Positions 45,690-54,685 of a stretch of DNA of 64,000 bases are shown here, one piece after another. Both the position numbers and the translations under genes were made by a program. The notes beneath the pieces were generated by a model. The model saw nothing but the letters and a program-made list of their open reading frames with translations. It was not told the origin of the DNA and made no database searches. Position 1 is the first letter of the stretch. The number at the start of each line of letters is the position of its first letter. Source of the DNA: Polycladospora coralii (GTDB taxonomy: Bacteria > Bacillota > Bacilli > Thermoactinomycetales > Thermoactinomycetaceae); NCBI RefSeq assembly GCF_014773435.2, contig NZ_JACXAG020000006.1, positions 91,521-155,520 on the forward strand. Reading direction: 5' to 3'.

Positions 45690-46574
45690 CTATTCAATCG
45701 CTTCCAGTAACACCAAACCTACACTACAGTCTGCTCGTTCTGCCTTTTCAACTTCATCCTGAGCTTCAAATAGTAATTTAGCTTTCTTTTTAAATGAATC
45801 GGACGCCTTAAATCTACCTAATTTAAATAAATTCATACTTTTTAGTAAATAAACGTCAGCTAATCTATAGTTCATAAAGAATTTTTGGCAATACATAATT
45901 GCTTCATTACACAAAGTTAAAGAGTTAATATGCTTTCCTGTCAAATATAAAGATAAAGCATAGTTGTAATGTAATCGTATGTGAACTAACTTACAGCGTT
46001 GAAAAGGGAGCTTCTTTTTAATTCCTAATAGTAATTGATATATTTCGATCGATTTTTCTAATTGACCTTCTTCTAAAAAGATATTGGCTTTGGTGTGCAT
46101 CATTTCTAAATCAATCTTGCATGTAATATCATGATCCTCTTTATACAGCCTTGCTTTATTTAGATAATGCAAGCTTTTTTGGTAGTTTTTTTCCTCTTTG
46201 TAAGCGTATATGGATTTATGCCAAGCAATAAAAGACTGATGTTCTTCAGCAGATAGTAATGGATTCGTTTCTTCTCCGATAATTGTACTTAAAACAAAAT
46301 CCAAGTGCCCCCTCATCGTGTTTTCTCTAACCTGAGAATAGAATTCACTTATATACATCTGTTCAAATTGATTGCTAGTAATCTCTTCAATTAATATGCC
46401 AACTTTATTAGCAAGTTGTTGTAAGATATATACATTTGCAATTGACTTTCCATTTTCAATCTGACTCAAATATGCTTGCGTACATATCCCTTTACATAAT
46501 TGTTGCTGATTCATTCCTAATTTTCTTCTGTGTTCTCTTATAGTTTCTCCTATTGATGATGAGATAGGGTTCAT
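45690..46574 (-). CDS. RRNPP-type HTH/TPR transcriptional regulator
   Basis: This 294-residue protein starts at the ATG at 46574 with GGAGGAAAATCACA before it. An XRE-type HTH covers about residues 6-62 (GETIREHRRKLGMNQQQL, TQAYLSQIENGKS). The rest is TPR-like helical repeats (SLHYLNKARLYKEDHDI, LEKSIEIYQLLLG, LADVYLLKSMNLFKLGRF). This is the PlcR/NprR/Rgg layout, in which a secreted and re-imported peptide binds the TPRs. No signalling-peptide gene was identified next to it. Targets may include the secreted proteins downstream. Confidence 0.8.
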   Translation of the reverse strand: MNPISSSIGETIREHRRKLGMNQQQLCKGICTQAYLSQIENGKSIANVYILQQLANKVGILIEEITSNQFEQMYISEFYSQVRENTMRGHLDFVLSTIIGEETNPLLSAEEHQSFIAWHKSIYAYKEEKNYQKSLHYLNKARLYKEDHDITCKIDLEMMHTKANIFLEEGQLEKSIEIYQLLLGIKKKLPFQRCKLVHIRLHYNYALSLYLTGKHINSLTLCNEAIMYCQKFFMNYRLADVYLLKSMNLFKLGRFKASDSFKKKAKLLFEAQDEVEKAERADCSVGLVLLEAIE

Positions 46575-46915
46575 TGTGATTTTCCTCCATGTTAGGTGAT
46601 ACATATGACATCATTTGCGCTACAGTTTAGCCTTAAATTAATCCCTCCTCACTCATCAATGAGGAGGATTTTGGGGTGGTCCCATCTACTGACAGAAAAA
46701 AATATAGATAAGAGAGAGATATTTAGGGCTTGTCAACCAGAATCTCGCTATTTCAATGGCGATGTTAAACACAGCTAAATCAAATTATTTTCTTTAAGGA
46801 TGCAGCTATTTGGATGATACGATCTCATTATAACACTACTATTTTGACCTTTTACATGATAACATCGATTTTGTGCCTCATGTTAAATTTATATTATGAG
46901 TTACAAATTTGCTTG
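46575..46915. other. intergenic region with a hairpin
   Basis: CCTCCTCA (46644-46651) and TGAGGAGG (46660-46667) form a hairpin followed by ATTTTGGGG on the plus strand. At 46752-46777 a fragment encodes YFNGDVKHS and a stop, resembling the end of the relic at 44410. No gene is supported. Confidence 0.4.
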
Positions 46916-48676
46916 TTATGATCGATTTTCTAGTATATATTGATTCACAAAAATACCATAATAAATGGTTTCTAGCGTTAGTTGACTTTGATAATTGGAT
47001 CGCACGTTTTGGGGATCATCACTGGGAATCGTCATAAAAGTGGCGCCATGCTTTTCTTGATGTCGCTTCAGTACCCGCTCTAAATGCTTTAATTCAGTTT
47101 GGTTTATTGGTAATCCAGCATGCTGCTTTAAACGAATCATGTCATATATGGATATGATATTGATCATCCTGTTTTCTTGATCAAAGAAATACCCTCCCGT
47201 TTGTTCCGCTCGATAGGAATGAACCTGATTTTCTATATTCGTTATTTTCTCACTTGGGTCATGGTAATGATTAATCATAAAAGCGTAAAACAGCTCTTTT
47301 GAATTTTTGCTGTTTCGTATACGATCCTGGATGTTCTGCTTGTTGTTTTCTACTTTTTCTATATCTATATTTTCTAATTTTTTTGTCAGTATATGGTTGA
47401 TATATGTTAAATAGTAGTGGTCTTCCAAACTACCTTTGCTCTTAGAAAGGGCCTCTTTATAAAAATATACTAATTTACTTTTATTATTTTCTAATTCATT
47501 GAGTTGATCTAAAGTACGTACCCAGAAAAAAAGATCTCTAATAGATAACGATCTGTTTTTTGTATATGTATCAAGAGTATTAATTAATTTTCTTTTGTTA
47601 AACGGCATATTTATGCTCTGAGCTGCCAATAGACCATAATAGTTATCCTTTAAGTTAAACTTGATATCTCCTTGATAGATCCAATTCTCTCTCCATTTCT
47701 GTATGGATCTCAATTCTGTATCGGATAGTTCTTTTCTTTCGATTAGAGCATTTGTATAGATCATCTTGTATAGAAGCTGAGGATCCTGATGAGTAGATAT
47801 AATCGATATAATTGAATCATGATATAAGTCTTTACTAAATTTCGAGTCTATTCCCATATAAGTACTAGCATGATAAAGATGGATCATCATTTCATTTTTA
47901 GCGAATATATCTGGAAATTCTTTGCTTTGATTGATCTCTTGCAACCAATGCGTCACCCACTTCTTGCGTTGCTCTACTTTAGATCGAGGAAAGCGATCAA
48001 GGGACACATCTAGGTCTTGCAAACTCTTTAATATGGCGCCACCTTCATTCAGTAGGTTCTTTTGCATGTCGTGGGGCTGGCTCGTAAAATAGTCATCCTC
48101 TAAAAATAGTTGCTCCAGTGCTGTTCTCGTTTTATCTAACGCAATATCGCTAGTGTCTATTTGTTTCATTATAGAGATAGCCAGTGTTGTAGCTGTAATT
48201 TTGTCTTCCATCGATTCCTTTCTAGACTCCCAAAAAAAGAGACCATCTTCCTTATTATAATGATTCTCAAATAAAATTTGTTTATACGCATTCATTCTTT
48301 TGTGACTCGGTTCTTTCAAGACCAGTTTATCTAAAGAAGCACGGATATAGATATCGTATAAATGGGCAGTTTGTGATAGATTTGCTTGATTTTGTAGCTC
48401 ATCTTTAATCATGTTCATAGAATCAGAATGTAAATCGATTCCTATGATTTGACTCAATTTAATGTTCCAATATACTTGATAGGGATCAATCGTATTCGTC
48501 AGTTTATTACCAAAGTTATCGTAAAAGAATGCGCCACTTTTTTCTTCGAAGTATCCCTTCTCCAACAGCGTTTGATAGATTTGGTTTTGATTGGATGGAT
48601 TTTTACTATGACATCCGGTAAATAAACTACACAATAAAAAAAGACACACCAAAATGATTATCATTTTCTTGTGCAT
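46916..48676 (-). CDS. large lipoprotein with repeated helical motifs, unknown
   Basis: This 586-residue protein has a type II signal peptide. Hydrophobic residues are followed by the lipobox LFTGC at about 18-22, so it is tethered to the outer face of the membrane. A motif recurs at least three times: a Y/F-x(4-5)-G-x-F-F turn followed by a helix. Examples are YFEEKSGAFFYD, YNKEDGLFFWES and RAEQTGGYFFDQ. The pattern resembles alpha/alpha-toroid repeats, but no family is recognised. The ATG follows AAAAGGAGAACGAT. It heads or ends a minus-strand group of secreted-protein genes. Confidence 0.7.
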   Translation of the reverse strand: MHKKMIIILVCLFLLCSLFTGCHSKNPSNQNQIYQTLLEKGYFEEKSGAFFYDNFGNKLTNTIDPYQVYWNIKLSQIIGIDLHSDSMNMIKDELQNQANLSQTAHLYDIYIRASLDKLVLKEPSHKRMNAYKQILFENHYNKEDGLFFWESRKESMEDKITATTLAISIMKQIDTSDIALDKTRTALEQLFLEDDYFTSQPHDMQKNLLNEGGAILKSLQDLDVSLDRFPRSKVEQRKKWVTHWLQEINQSKEFPDIFAKNEMMIHLYHASTYMGIDSKFSKDLYHDSIISIISTHQDPQLLYKMIYTNALIERKELSDTELRSIQKWRENWIYQGDIKFNLKDNYYGLLAAQSINMPFNKRKLINTLDTYTKNRSLSIRDLFFWVRTLDQLNELENNKSKLVYFYKEALSKSKGSLEDHYYLTYINHILTKKLENIDIEKVENNKQNIQDRIRNSKNSKELFYAFMINHYHDPSEKITNIENQVHSYRAEQTGGYFFDQENRMINIISIYDMIRLKQHAGLPINQTELKHLERVLKRHQEKHGATFMTIPSDDPQNVRSNYQSQLTLETIYYGIFVNQYILENRS

Positions 48677-48798
48677 ATCGTTCTCCTTTTATAGCTCATA
48701 TTTCCGTTCATTTTACGACCTGCCCCATTCATATGGAGCATCAGGCTGAGAACGTATAAAGAAAATACATTCCCAACCCTCATCTCTATTTTTCAATT

Positions 48799-49305
48799 CT
48801 AGTAAACATCCATTGCACTCAAGTTGTAATGAATACCTCCATATTTAAAAGAAGCAGAAACAGATTGTTTATAACCCGTTACCATACCGGTAGCAGAAAT
48901 GTTATGGTAATTCTGTACATTTTCTCTACGATTGATCACTTTGGTCTTATAGATAGCAGAATCATCTCCCTGGTTCACTGTGACGCCACTCGGTGCTCCA
49001 ATCTGTAGAGAAAACCCTGTGAACTGAAACTTTGTTGATAACTCAATTTCATCAGGATATGGACCGTAAGCAAGAGCTGAGCTTGATCCATTAACCGTAG
49101 CATTGCTCCAAGAATTCATATTAACCGTTGAATTAAACCAAGTGCTGATAGCGTTTCCTTCATCTGTAGTCTTATCGTAGTATCCATAAAGACTACGTGT
49201 GTCCGCAAAAGCAGTTGAAGAGAGGGTTACCATTGCAAAAGATAGGACAAATGTCATGATGAACAATTTTTTTAATACTTGTTTATAACGAAAGGTTAAT
49301 TCCAT
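48799..49305 (-). CDS. secreted protein of unknown function
   Basis: This 168-residue product has a signal peptide (LFIMTFVLSFAMVTLSSTAF, cleavage near AFAD). The mature domain is Ser/Thr/Asn-rich and beta-looking (STKFQFTGFSLQIGAPSG, ATGMVTGYKQSVSASFKYGG). There are no cysteines. The SD AAGGAGAATCATT precedes the ATG. It is similar in style, but not clearly in sequence, to the two secreted paralogues just upstream. No family is recognised. Confidence 0.7.
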   Translation of the reverse strand: MELTFRYKQVLKKLFIMTFVLSFAMVTLSSTAFADTRSLYGYYDKTTDEGNAISTWFNSTVNMNSWSNATVNGSSSALAYGPYPDEIELSTKFQFTGFSLQIGAPSGVTVNQGDDSAIYKTKVINRRENVQNYHNISATGMVTGYKQSVSASFKYGGIHYNLSAMDVY

Positions 49306-49463
49306 AATGATTCTCCTTTTTTATCATAAATTTTGATTATACATAAAAACGATTAAAATAAAAATTAATTAATTAATTTTTAGAATTTTATACCCATTCT
49401 ATTCAATCATGAGATAAAGATTTAAAGCATAGAGCAGTCTTTATCGGTAATAAAAAACGAACT

Positions 49464-49511
49464 GAATACTCTCTCAATATAGATGATCTCTATTAAATTA
49501 AGAGAGTATTC
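49464..49511 (-). terminator. terminator after the secreted paralogue gene
   Basis: GAATACTCTCT (49464-49474) and AGAGAGTATTC (49501-49511) form the stem. The minus-strand transcript continues into a TTTTTTATTA run. Confidence 0.7.
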
Positions 49512-49519
49512 AAATTAAT

Positions 49520-49981
49520 CTATCTGCTTATTTCTAGCTTTAAATCTGTCTTTAATGGGTTACGAGAATTACCACCGGAAATTTTAACATAATATTCACT
49601 ATCCTCATTAAAAAAGGGACTAGATATCGTACCTGTTATCGGTTCTCCGTGTGTTACCCTTTCAGTTCTATGCTCAACTTGGCCCAGTTTTTTATCATGA
49701 ATTTCAATAGTAACAAAGTAACTACCTGAAAGATTGGGGTACTCAAGCGTTGGATTAAGCGTATAATTAACTGATTCAAAGGTTCTTATTCCAAAAGATC
49801 CTGGTTGTTTCCAAGGACTAAAAGGAGAGACCGAGAAAGGCGTATAATAAAATGAGGTTCCCAAAATATTTGAAGTAATAACGGGTTTAGGGTTCAATGA
49901 TTCAGCTGCATGACTTATATTTGCAGATCCTACCATTCCAGAAGTTGCAACTAATCCTGCTAATAATAACTGTTTTATCAT
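49520..49981 (-). CDS. secreted protein, tandem paralogue 2
   Basis: This 153-residue product has signal peptide MIKQLLLAGLVATSGMVGSA and cleavage after SHA. The first about 38 residues are nearly identical to those of the gene upstream (50000-50470). The mature domains differ strongly but share a layout: a YY motif, W-x-Q-P, an NYTL strand and a G-x-x-x-G-T turn. A beta-sandwich is likely. It lies 18 bases downstream of paralogue 1 in the same operon with AAGGAGGAATTTTT as ribosome site. Function is unknown. Confidence 0.75.
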   Translation of the reverse strand: MIKQLLLAGLVATSGMVGSANISHAAESLNPKPVITSNILGTSFYYTPFSVSPFSPWKQPGSFGIRTFESVNYTLNPTLEYPNLSGSYFVTIEIHDKKLGQVEHRTERVTHGEPITGTISSPFFNEDSEYYVKISGGNSRNPLKTDLKLEISR

Positions 49982-49999
49982 AAAAATTCCTCCTTAATC

Positions 50000-50470
50000 T
50001 TACTTAACTTTTATAACGAGATTTGCATCTATTTTTACAATTTGTTTGATGTTATCTGATTGAACTTCTATTTTATAATTCTCATTTAGATTAGTGAAAG
50101 AGGATTTTAGCGTGCCATTATAGGTTTGACCTGATTTCACTGTAAATTCTTTCGTTTTAATAATAGATCCCCAGTCATTTTTAAGAATGATTCTTACCTT
50201 CGGATCCGGATGATTATTGCCATGGTCAAATGAAAAATTGGGTGTAAAAGTATATTCTACATATTCATTACTATCGATTGAAATCGTGTCAGGTTGAGTC
50301 CAGCCTGCAGATTGAGACAAATCAAAGATAGAGTAGTAATGTGTAGACTTAAAAAAGTTTGAATGGATAACTGGCTTAGAATCCAATGATTCAGCAGCAT
50401 GACTTACATTTGCAGATCCTACCAATCCAGAAGTTGCAACTAAACCTGCTAATACTAATTGTTTGATCAT
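50000..50470 (-). CDS. secreted protein, tandem paralogue 1
   Basis: This 156-residue product has signal peptide MIKQLVLAGLVATSGLVGSA, then AAESLDSKPVIHSN. The mature part has HYYSIFDL, GWTQPDTISI, EYVEYTFTP and the later GQTYNGTLKSSF. It aligns with paralogue 2 as a diverged beta-sandwich. No cysteines are present. The SD AAGGAGGAGAATTT precedes the ATG. No family is recognised; a secreted adhesin, inhibitor or toxin-like domain are all possible. Confidence 0.75.
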   Translation of the reverse strand: MIKQLVLAGLVATSGLVGSANVSHAAESLDSKPVIHSNFFKSTHYYSIFDLSQSAGWTQPDTISIDSNEYVEYTFTPNFSFDHGNNHPDPKVRIILKNDWGSIIKTKEFTVKSGQTYNGTLKSSFTNLNENYKIEVQSDNIKQIVKIDANLVIKVK

Positions 50471-50729
50471 AAATTCTCCTCCTTATAATGTTTTAATTCT
50501 TTAAGTATCAGTAGCACAGTTACTATTTTACAAATTAAATTTATACATCGCAAAGTCAATAAAATAGCACTATATCAGATATAGATGATACAATGATCCT
50601 AATTTAATATTAGATTATCATCCTGTAAAAAATATAAATATCATTATAATGAGGTATAGCAAATGGGGTTTTAAATATCAGAAAGTGATACACCTGGTCT
50701 AAAAAGAACATAAATCAATATACAGTTGT
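50471..50729. other. intergenic region upstream of the secreted paralogues
   Basis: The stretch is very AT-rich. A TTGACT lies on the minus strand near 50553, but a well-spaced -10 is unclear. It holds no recognised gene and joins the toxin relic on the right. Confidence 0.35.
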
Positions 50730-51085
50730 CGGTATTTCTTGGGCTAAAAACTTAGGTAGGGATGCAAAGTCGTTGTTGATGAAGTCCTCAAATAGTGGGG
50801 GAATAGTATGAAGTATCATAAAGATGAGGTAGGCCCTCACTCTACATTCAAACGAGATAAAAAACGGACACATAATGAGCTGGAAACTCTGGAAAAATCC
50901 CATCCAAAGAATCCACATCCGTTTTCACCAGGGGAAAGATTTGATTTACGAGGGACTTATTATTAGAATCATGTTTTCAAAGAGGACATTCCTTGCCTCA
51001 TGCTAATGATAAAAACTGGCCTGGTGTGGTTAGAAGAGTGCCCCGGAAGTTCCTAAAATTGAGAGGAAGTGGTCATTATGAATAA
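50730..51085 (+). pseudogene. polymorphic toxin C-terminal domain relic (type-24-like)
   Basis: The sequence encodes GPHSTFKRD, then HPKNPHPFSPGERFD, then PHANDKNWPGVVRRVP and a stop at 51083-51085 just inside the next gene. This order matches the C-terminus of Bacillus polymorphic toxins (GPHSTFK, NPNPFE--KR(F/Y)D, PHVHDK--PGGVR; recalled type 24). The frame is broken by TAG at 50793-50795, TAG at 50964-50966 and a probable one-base loss near 50991. No N-terminal delivery domain is present. It is therefore a dead toxin fragment beside its immunity gene. Confidence 0.7.
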
Positions 51086-51362
51086 CTTGAAATCGCTTGA
51101 ACGATGGTATTACTCTCAATGTGATGAAGATTGGGAGCACATCTATCAAATTAAGCTAGAAACAGTGGATAATCCAGGATGGTCTTTAGAAATTGACTTA
51201 GAAGAAAACAATTTAGAAAATAAAAAATTTAGTGAGATTGAAATTGAGCGAAGCGAAGATGATTGGTTATTTTGTCTTGTACGCGATAACAAGTTCATTG
51301 GTGCAGGTGGTCCGCTTAATTTAGATGAAATCCTAACAATTGACCTGATCAAGCAAATTTGA
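51078..51362 (+). CDS. Imm53-family immunity protein
   Basis: This 94-residue acidic protein reads ERWYYSQCDEDWEHIYQIKL, TVDNPGWSLEIDL and EIERSEDDWLFCLVRDNKF, then GAGGPLNLDEIL. This agrees with remembered Imm53 sequences (WYxSQCDGDWEH, TLDNPGW, GxGDPxxLxEIL). It would neutralise a polymorphic toxin in the cytosol. I chose the ATG at 51078, after GAGAGGAAG. It overlaps the end of the toxin relic by eight bases, as expected for a toxin-immunity pair. With the toxin broken it is an orphan, perhaps protecting against neighbours. Confidence 0.8.
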   Translation: MNNLKSLERWYYSQCDEDWEHIYQIKLETVDNPGWSLEIDLEENNLENKKFSEIEIERSEDDWLFCLVRDNKFIGAGGPLNLDEILTIDLIKQI

Positions 51363-51609
51363 AACATACCATTAAGCGCCCACGGTATTTTATCACGAAG
51401 ACTACTGCGAAGCTATTCTTACAGTTTTAGGATTCGCTTCTATTTTATTTCATATCCACTTCTGATGGTATGGAGATACGCAATGTTAAAAGTATGGACC
51501 ATACATATCGCTATAGCGAAAGCTACTGAGATCCAAATACCGAATCCCAACACAATGGATCTAACCAATAGCACCCTAAGTTATATAATAAAGTCAGGGA
51601 GGGATTATT

Positions 51610-51735
51610 ATGGTGGAGCTGATTTGTTTAGAGTGTGGCAAAGTAGAAGAGGGCTTGGATGATATCATCACGTATTGTACATGTGGGAACCAAATGATGA
51701 TAAATGGGGATGAAAATCAAGAGGAAACCGATTAA
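51610..51735 (+). CDS. 41-residue zinc-ribbon-like peptide
   Basis: The frame follows CAGGGAGGGATTATT. The product has ICLECGK and YCTCGNQM, so a CxxC and a CxC pair can bind one zinc. Otherwise it is very acidic (Glu/Asp-rich tail NGDENQEETD). The terminator begins ten bases after the stop. It resembles small zinc-knuckle proteins encoded in phage and Bacillus genomes, but no named family is assigned. Confidence 0.65.
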   Translation: MVELICLECGKVEEGLDDIITYCTCGNQMMINGDENQEETD

Positions 51736-51744
51736 AGCTTTGAT

Positions 51745-51782
51745 AAAACCAAAACGACCACATAAGCGGTCGTTTTGGTTTT
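51745..51782. terminator. bidirectional terminator
   Basis: AAAACCAAAACGACC (51745-51759) and GGTCGTTTTGGTTTT (51768-51782) form a perfect 15-base stem with flanking A and T runs. It serves the zinc peptide gene and the convergent PIG-L gene. Confidence 0.9.
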
Positions 51783-52654
51783 TAATTACGTACAGCTTTG
51801 GTATAGGTATCTTGAGCCATACCATCAAATTGTGCGGGTACGCTATGGTAACCTAAGCCGTACCAACCATTTTGGGGCTCCCATTTTTTATATGCGTTTA
51901 AAGCATGAAGTACTTTTTGTGTATCGCTGGTGTCTGTCAGATAGATTTTATAACCTGGGGAAGCAAATGAATGCTTATAGAAGCGATCAGTGTAAATGGA
52001 CAAATAATTGGATTTGCTTTTAATCTCACCACTTGCATGCATATCATTGATCACTCTCCCTACCATCGCATGATCTGGATGACCATCTCGATGTGACATT
52101 GTTTTAAACTCGGCATCGGGGAAAAGACGGGCATGCATCTTTATAATTTGCTTTACATTATGATACGTAAACGCATCATTTGGCAATAAATTCACTTGGA
52201 CTCTATCGCGAGGGATACCAAGTTCAGCAGTAGCAACATAAAATTCATCGATACGTCTTAATCCAAATGTGCTTCTATCCAACGCCCCGTCTTTATGCTG
52301 ATCTACCGTTGGATCGTGAATGGCATTGTGCCAATTACAATATACTTGCTTACCTATCGGAAGATCTCTTGATTCAAAATCGTATTCACCATTAACGGTG
52401 TCTCTTGCACGCGATCTGGTGCCATCTGACATCAACACAATATATACTTTTTTACCTGCTTGAATATCATTGAGTATGGGAACCGCAAATGTGAGGGTTT
52501 CATCATCTGCATGTGGAGAAAAATAGATCACAACATGATCAGTCGAATTACTTCCAATTGCTTGTACAATATGACTGGGAAAAGAGTGAAAGGAGGATAG
52601 AACAACTCCGAATATAATACTTAATCCCAATATTTTTTTATATATTTTATTCAT
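51782..52654 (-). CDS. secreted PIG-L family deacetylase
   Basis: This 290-residue protein has an N-terminal export segment (MNKIYKKILGLSIIFGVVLS). The PIG-L metal site is FSPHADDE (His48, Asp50, Asp51), and HRDGHPDHAMVG supplies His192 and His195. The family removes N-acetyl groups from sugars such as GlcNAc derivatives. Export suggests it acts on cell-wall or surface polysaccharide, fitting the wall-protein genes next to it. Its stop lies in the right arm of the terminator. Length is normal for secreted members. Confidence 0.88.
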   Translation of the reverse strand: MNKIYKKILGLSIIFGVVLSSFHSFPSHIVQAIGSNSTDHVVIYFSPHADDETLTFAVPILNDIQAGKKVYIVLMSDGTRSRARDTVNGEYDFESRDLPIGKQVYCNWHNAIHDPTVDQHKDGALDRSTFGLRRIDEFYVATAELGIPRDRVQVNLLPNDAFTYHNVKQIIKMHARLFPDAEFKTMSHRDGHPDHAMVGRVINDMHASGEIKSKSNYLSIYTDRFYKHSFASPGYKIYLTDTSDTQKVLHALNAYKKWEPQNGWYGLGYHSVPAQFDGMAQDTYTKAVRN

Positions 52655-52921
52655 GTCTCACTCCTATGATGGTATTATGATGGCTAATTATATTATTATA
52701 CGATAATTTAATATCTTATGCTATAATAGTTTACTAGTCGAGTATGGCGAGCAATACAAGCAAGAAAGTCTACTAGACACAAAATCATATGAAGGATATT
52801 TATATTTTAGTTAGCCTGGTGTATACACAAAACGCAAATATCTCTCGTTTTTTAGAGAGATACATCAACCAACACAATTTATCATATTTTTTATTATTAA
52901 AAATTAAGGAGGTTTAATTTC

Positions 52922-54667
52922 TTGCTCGGTTATAAGATGCATACTTCTCTTATGAAGATGACTACTATTTTACTAGTTATTATGGTTACGGTTGGGAATT
53001 CGTCTCATGATGTGCACTCTCAATCAATTGCTACAACTGACGTGGCTGATGAAATTAAATTTGTATCCACACAACCGGTGATAGAAAAACTTAAAAACTT
53101 TCAATCCCAAAGAAAAGAGATTCTAAAGGATTTATCACCGAAATCTTCTGGTTCAGAAAATCAAATTATACTAAATCCGAGCGAGCTGAATCAAGTCACT
53201 TATACGGGCACTACATCAAACTATCATACTCCTGAGTATGTTTTCAAAATAGCAGAATCCAGTAAGATTAAAATTACCCCAGAGCATGTATCCACCACCT
53301 CTAAAGTAATTGACTATATTTTATTTAGAATGGATTCTTCTGGAGAGATGCATTTTTATACAGATGGAGATGAGCTCCCTGCCGGGATCTATTCTTTCGT
53401 GGTAACAACAAGTGAGGCAGAATTAGTAGATTATCGATATATACTATCCGGGATTCATCTTTCAGAGCCTCCCGATACGGTTTTACCCAAAGTAACCTTT
53501 AATAATCCATTTGATCGAGTGGAACGTGTGTCTTCTCCAGTAACAAACATTACGATTTCTGGTAATACCGATAGCTATTCTGAGCTAATACTAAATGATG
53601 GCAAGCTCTATCCATTATCATCATCTTTTAATCATTCGTTTCCACTAAAAAAAGGGACGAACTCGATTGAAGTTCGATCTGTACGTCCATCCGGCAACAC
53701 GCTTTATAACGAATTCCATTCACTTTCTCTAGATGTGACACGTATAGTCGGAAAGGATAATTACGAGATCTCAGCAAATGTAGCGAAACATTTACCTAGC
53801 TCTTCGACTATTTTACTTGCCCGTGGAGATCTATTCACAGATGGATTATCTGGTAGCTCAATCGCTGGATTATATCAAGCCCCACTACTACTAACTGAAA
53901 CAGAAAAGCTTCCGCTTTCAGTTGAAAATGAGATTAAAAGGAGAAAGCCTAGTCAGGCGATAATTCTAGGAGGGGTGGGTTCTGTATCACCGCAAGTGGA
54001 AGCGCGATTAAGAGAGTTAAATATATCTAAAATCACACGTTTCGATGGACCCAACCGTTTTTCCGTGTCTGCTGATGTAGCTACTCACTTAAATCAATCT
54101 TTAGATACGAAGCATTCGGATACCGCAATTATTGCAAGTGGCTTAATCTTTTCTGATGTTGCATCTGCTTCAAGCGTTGCACATAAGGAAATGTTGCCTA
54201 TGTTACTGGTAGGTACCCAATCAATCCCAGCTGAAATTAAACACTTCATTGAGACGAATCCTCGAGTGAAAAACTATGTGATTGTGGGAGGTCCTGCGAC
54301 GGTCTCAGAATCTGTAGAAACAGAATTAAAAGAAACATATGGAAAAAATGTAGCCCGAATCTCGGGAGCGAATCGATTTGAAGTAGGTGTAAATATCGCA
54401 GATACATTTAAACTGGATGAGCGGAACGTTGTGATCACGAATGGTGTGGGTACAGCTTTTGCTGACGCATTAGTTGGAGCCCAGTTGGCATCTTCTCTAT
54501 CACCTATGTCTTCACCTCTTTTATTGTCGACGCCAACAACCTTGCAACCATCTATCTCTAACTATATGAGTAAGATTTCTGGTATTAACGAACAAATCTA
54601 TATCGTCGGAAATAACGAATCCGTCTTTCCAGAAGTCGAAGAAAAATTAAAAGGTTATCTAAAATAA
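52922..54667 (+). CDS. secreted cell-wall-binding protein with three CWB2 repeats
   Basis: The 581-residue protein starts at TTG with AAGGAGG nine bases before it (an in-frame ATG follows at 52937). A signal peptide is followed by a low-complexity stretch and two beta domains (YTGTTSNYHTPEYVFKIAES and a filamin-like part near 195-265). Three CWB2 repeats run from about 275 to the end. Landmarks are ILLARGDLFTDGLSGSSIAG, ITRFDGPNRFSVSADVA and ARISGANRFEVGVNIADTF. CWB2 modules bind anionic wall polymer non-covalently. A related, frameshifted gene follows. Confidence 0.85.
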   Translation: MLGYKMHTSLMKMTTILLVIMVTVGNSSHDVHSQSIATTDVADEIKFVSTQPVIEKLKNFQSQRKEILKDLSPKSSGSENQIILNPSELNQVTYTGTTSNYHTPEYVFKIAESSKIKITPEHVSTTSKVIDYILFRMDSSGEMHFYTDGDELPAGIYSFVVTTSEAELVDYRYILSGIHLSEPPDTVLPKVTFNNPFDRVERVSSPVTNITISGNTDSYSELILNDGKLYPLSSSFNHSFPLKKGTNSIEVRSVRPSGNTLYNEFHSLSLDVTRIVGKDNYEISANVAKHLPSSSTILLARGDLFTDGLSGSSIAGLYQAPLLLTETEKLPLSVENEIKRRKPSQAIILGGVGSVSPQVEARLRELNISKITRFDGPNRFSVSADVATHLNQSLDTKHSDTAIIASGLIFSDVASASSVAHKEMLPMLLVGTQSIPAEIKHFIETNPRVKNYVIVGGPATVSESVETELKETYGKNVARISGANRFEVGVNIADTFKLDERNVVITNGVGTAFADALVGAQLASSLSPMSSPLLLSTPTTLQPSISNYMSKISGINEQIYIVGNNESVFPEVEEKLKGYLK

Positions 54668-54685
54668 TCATCGTATTTGCTAAAT

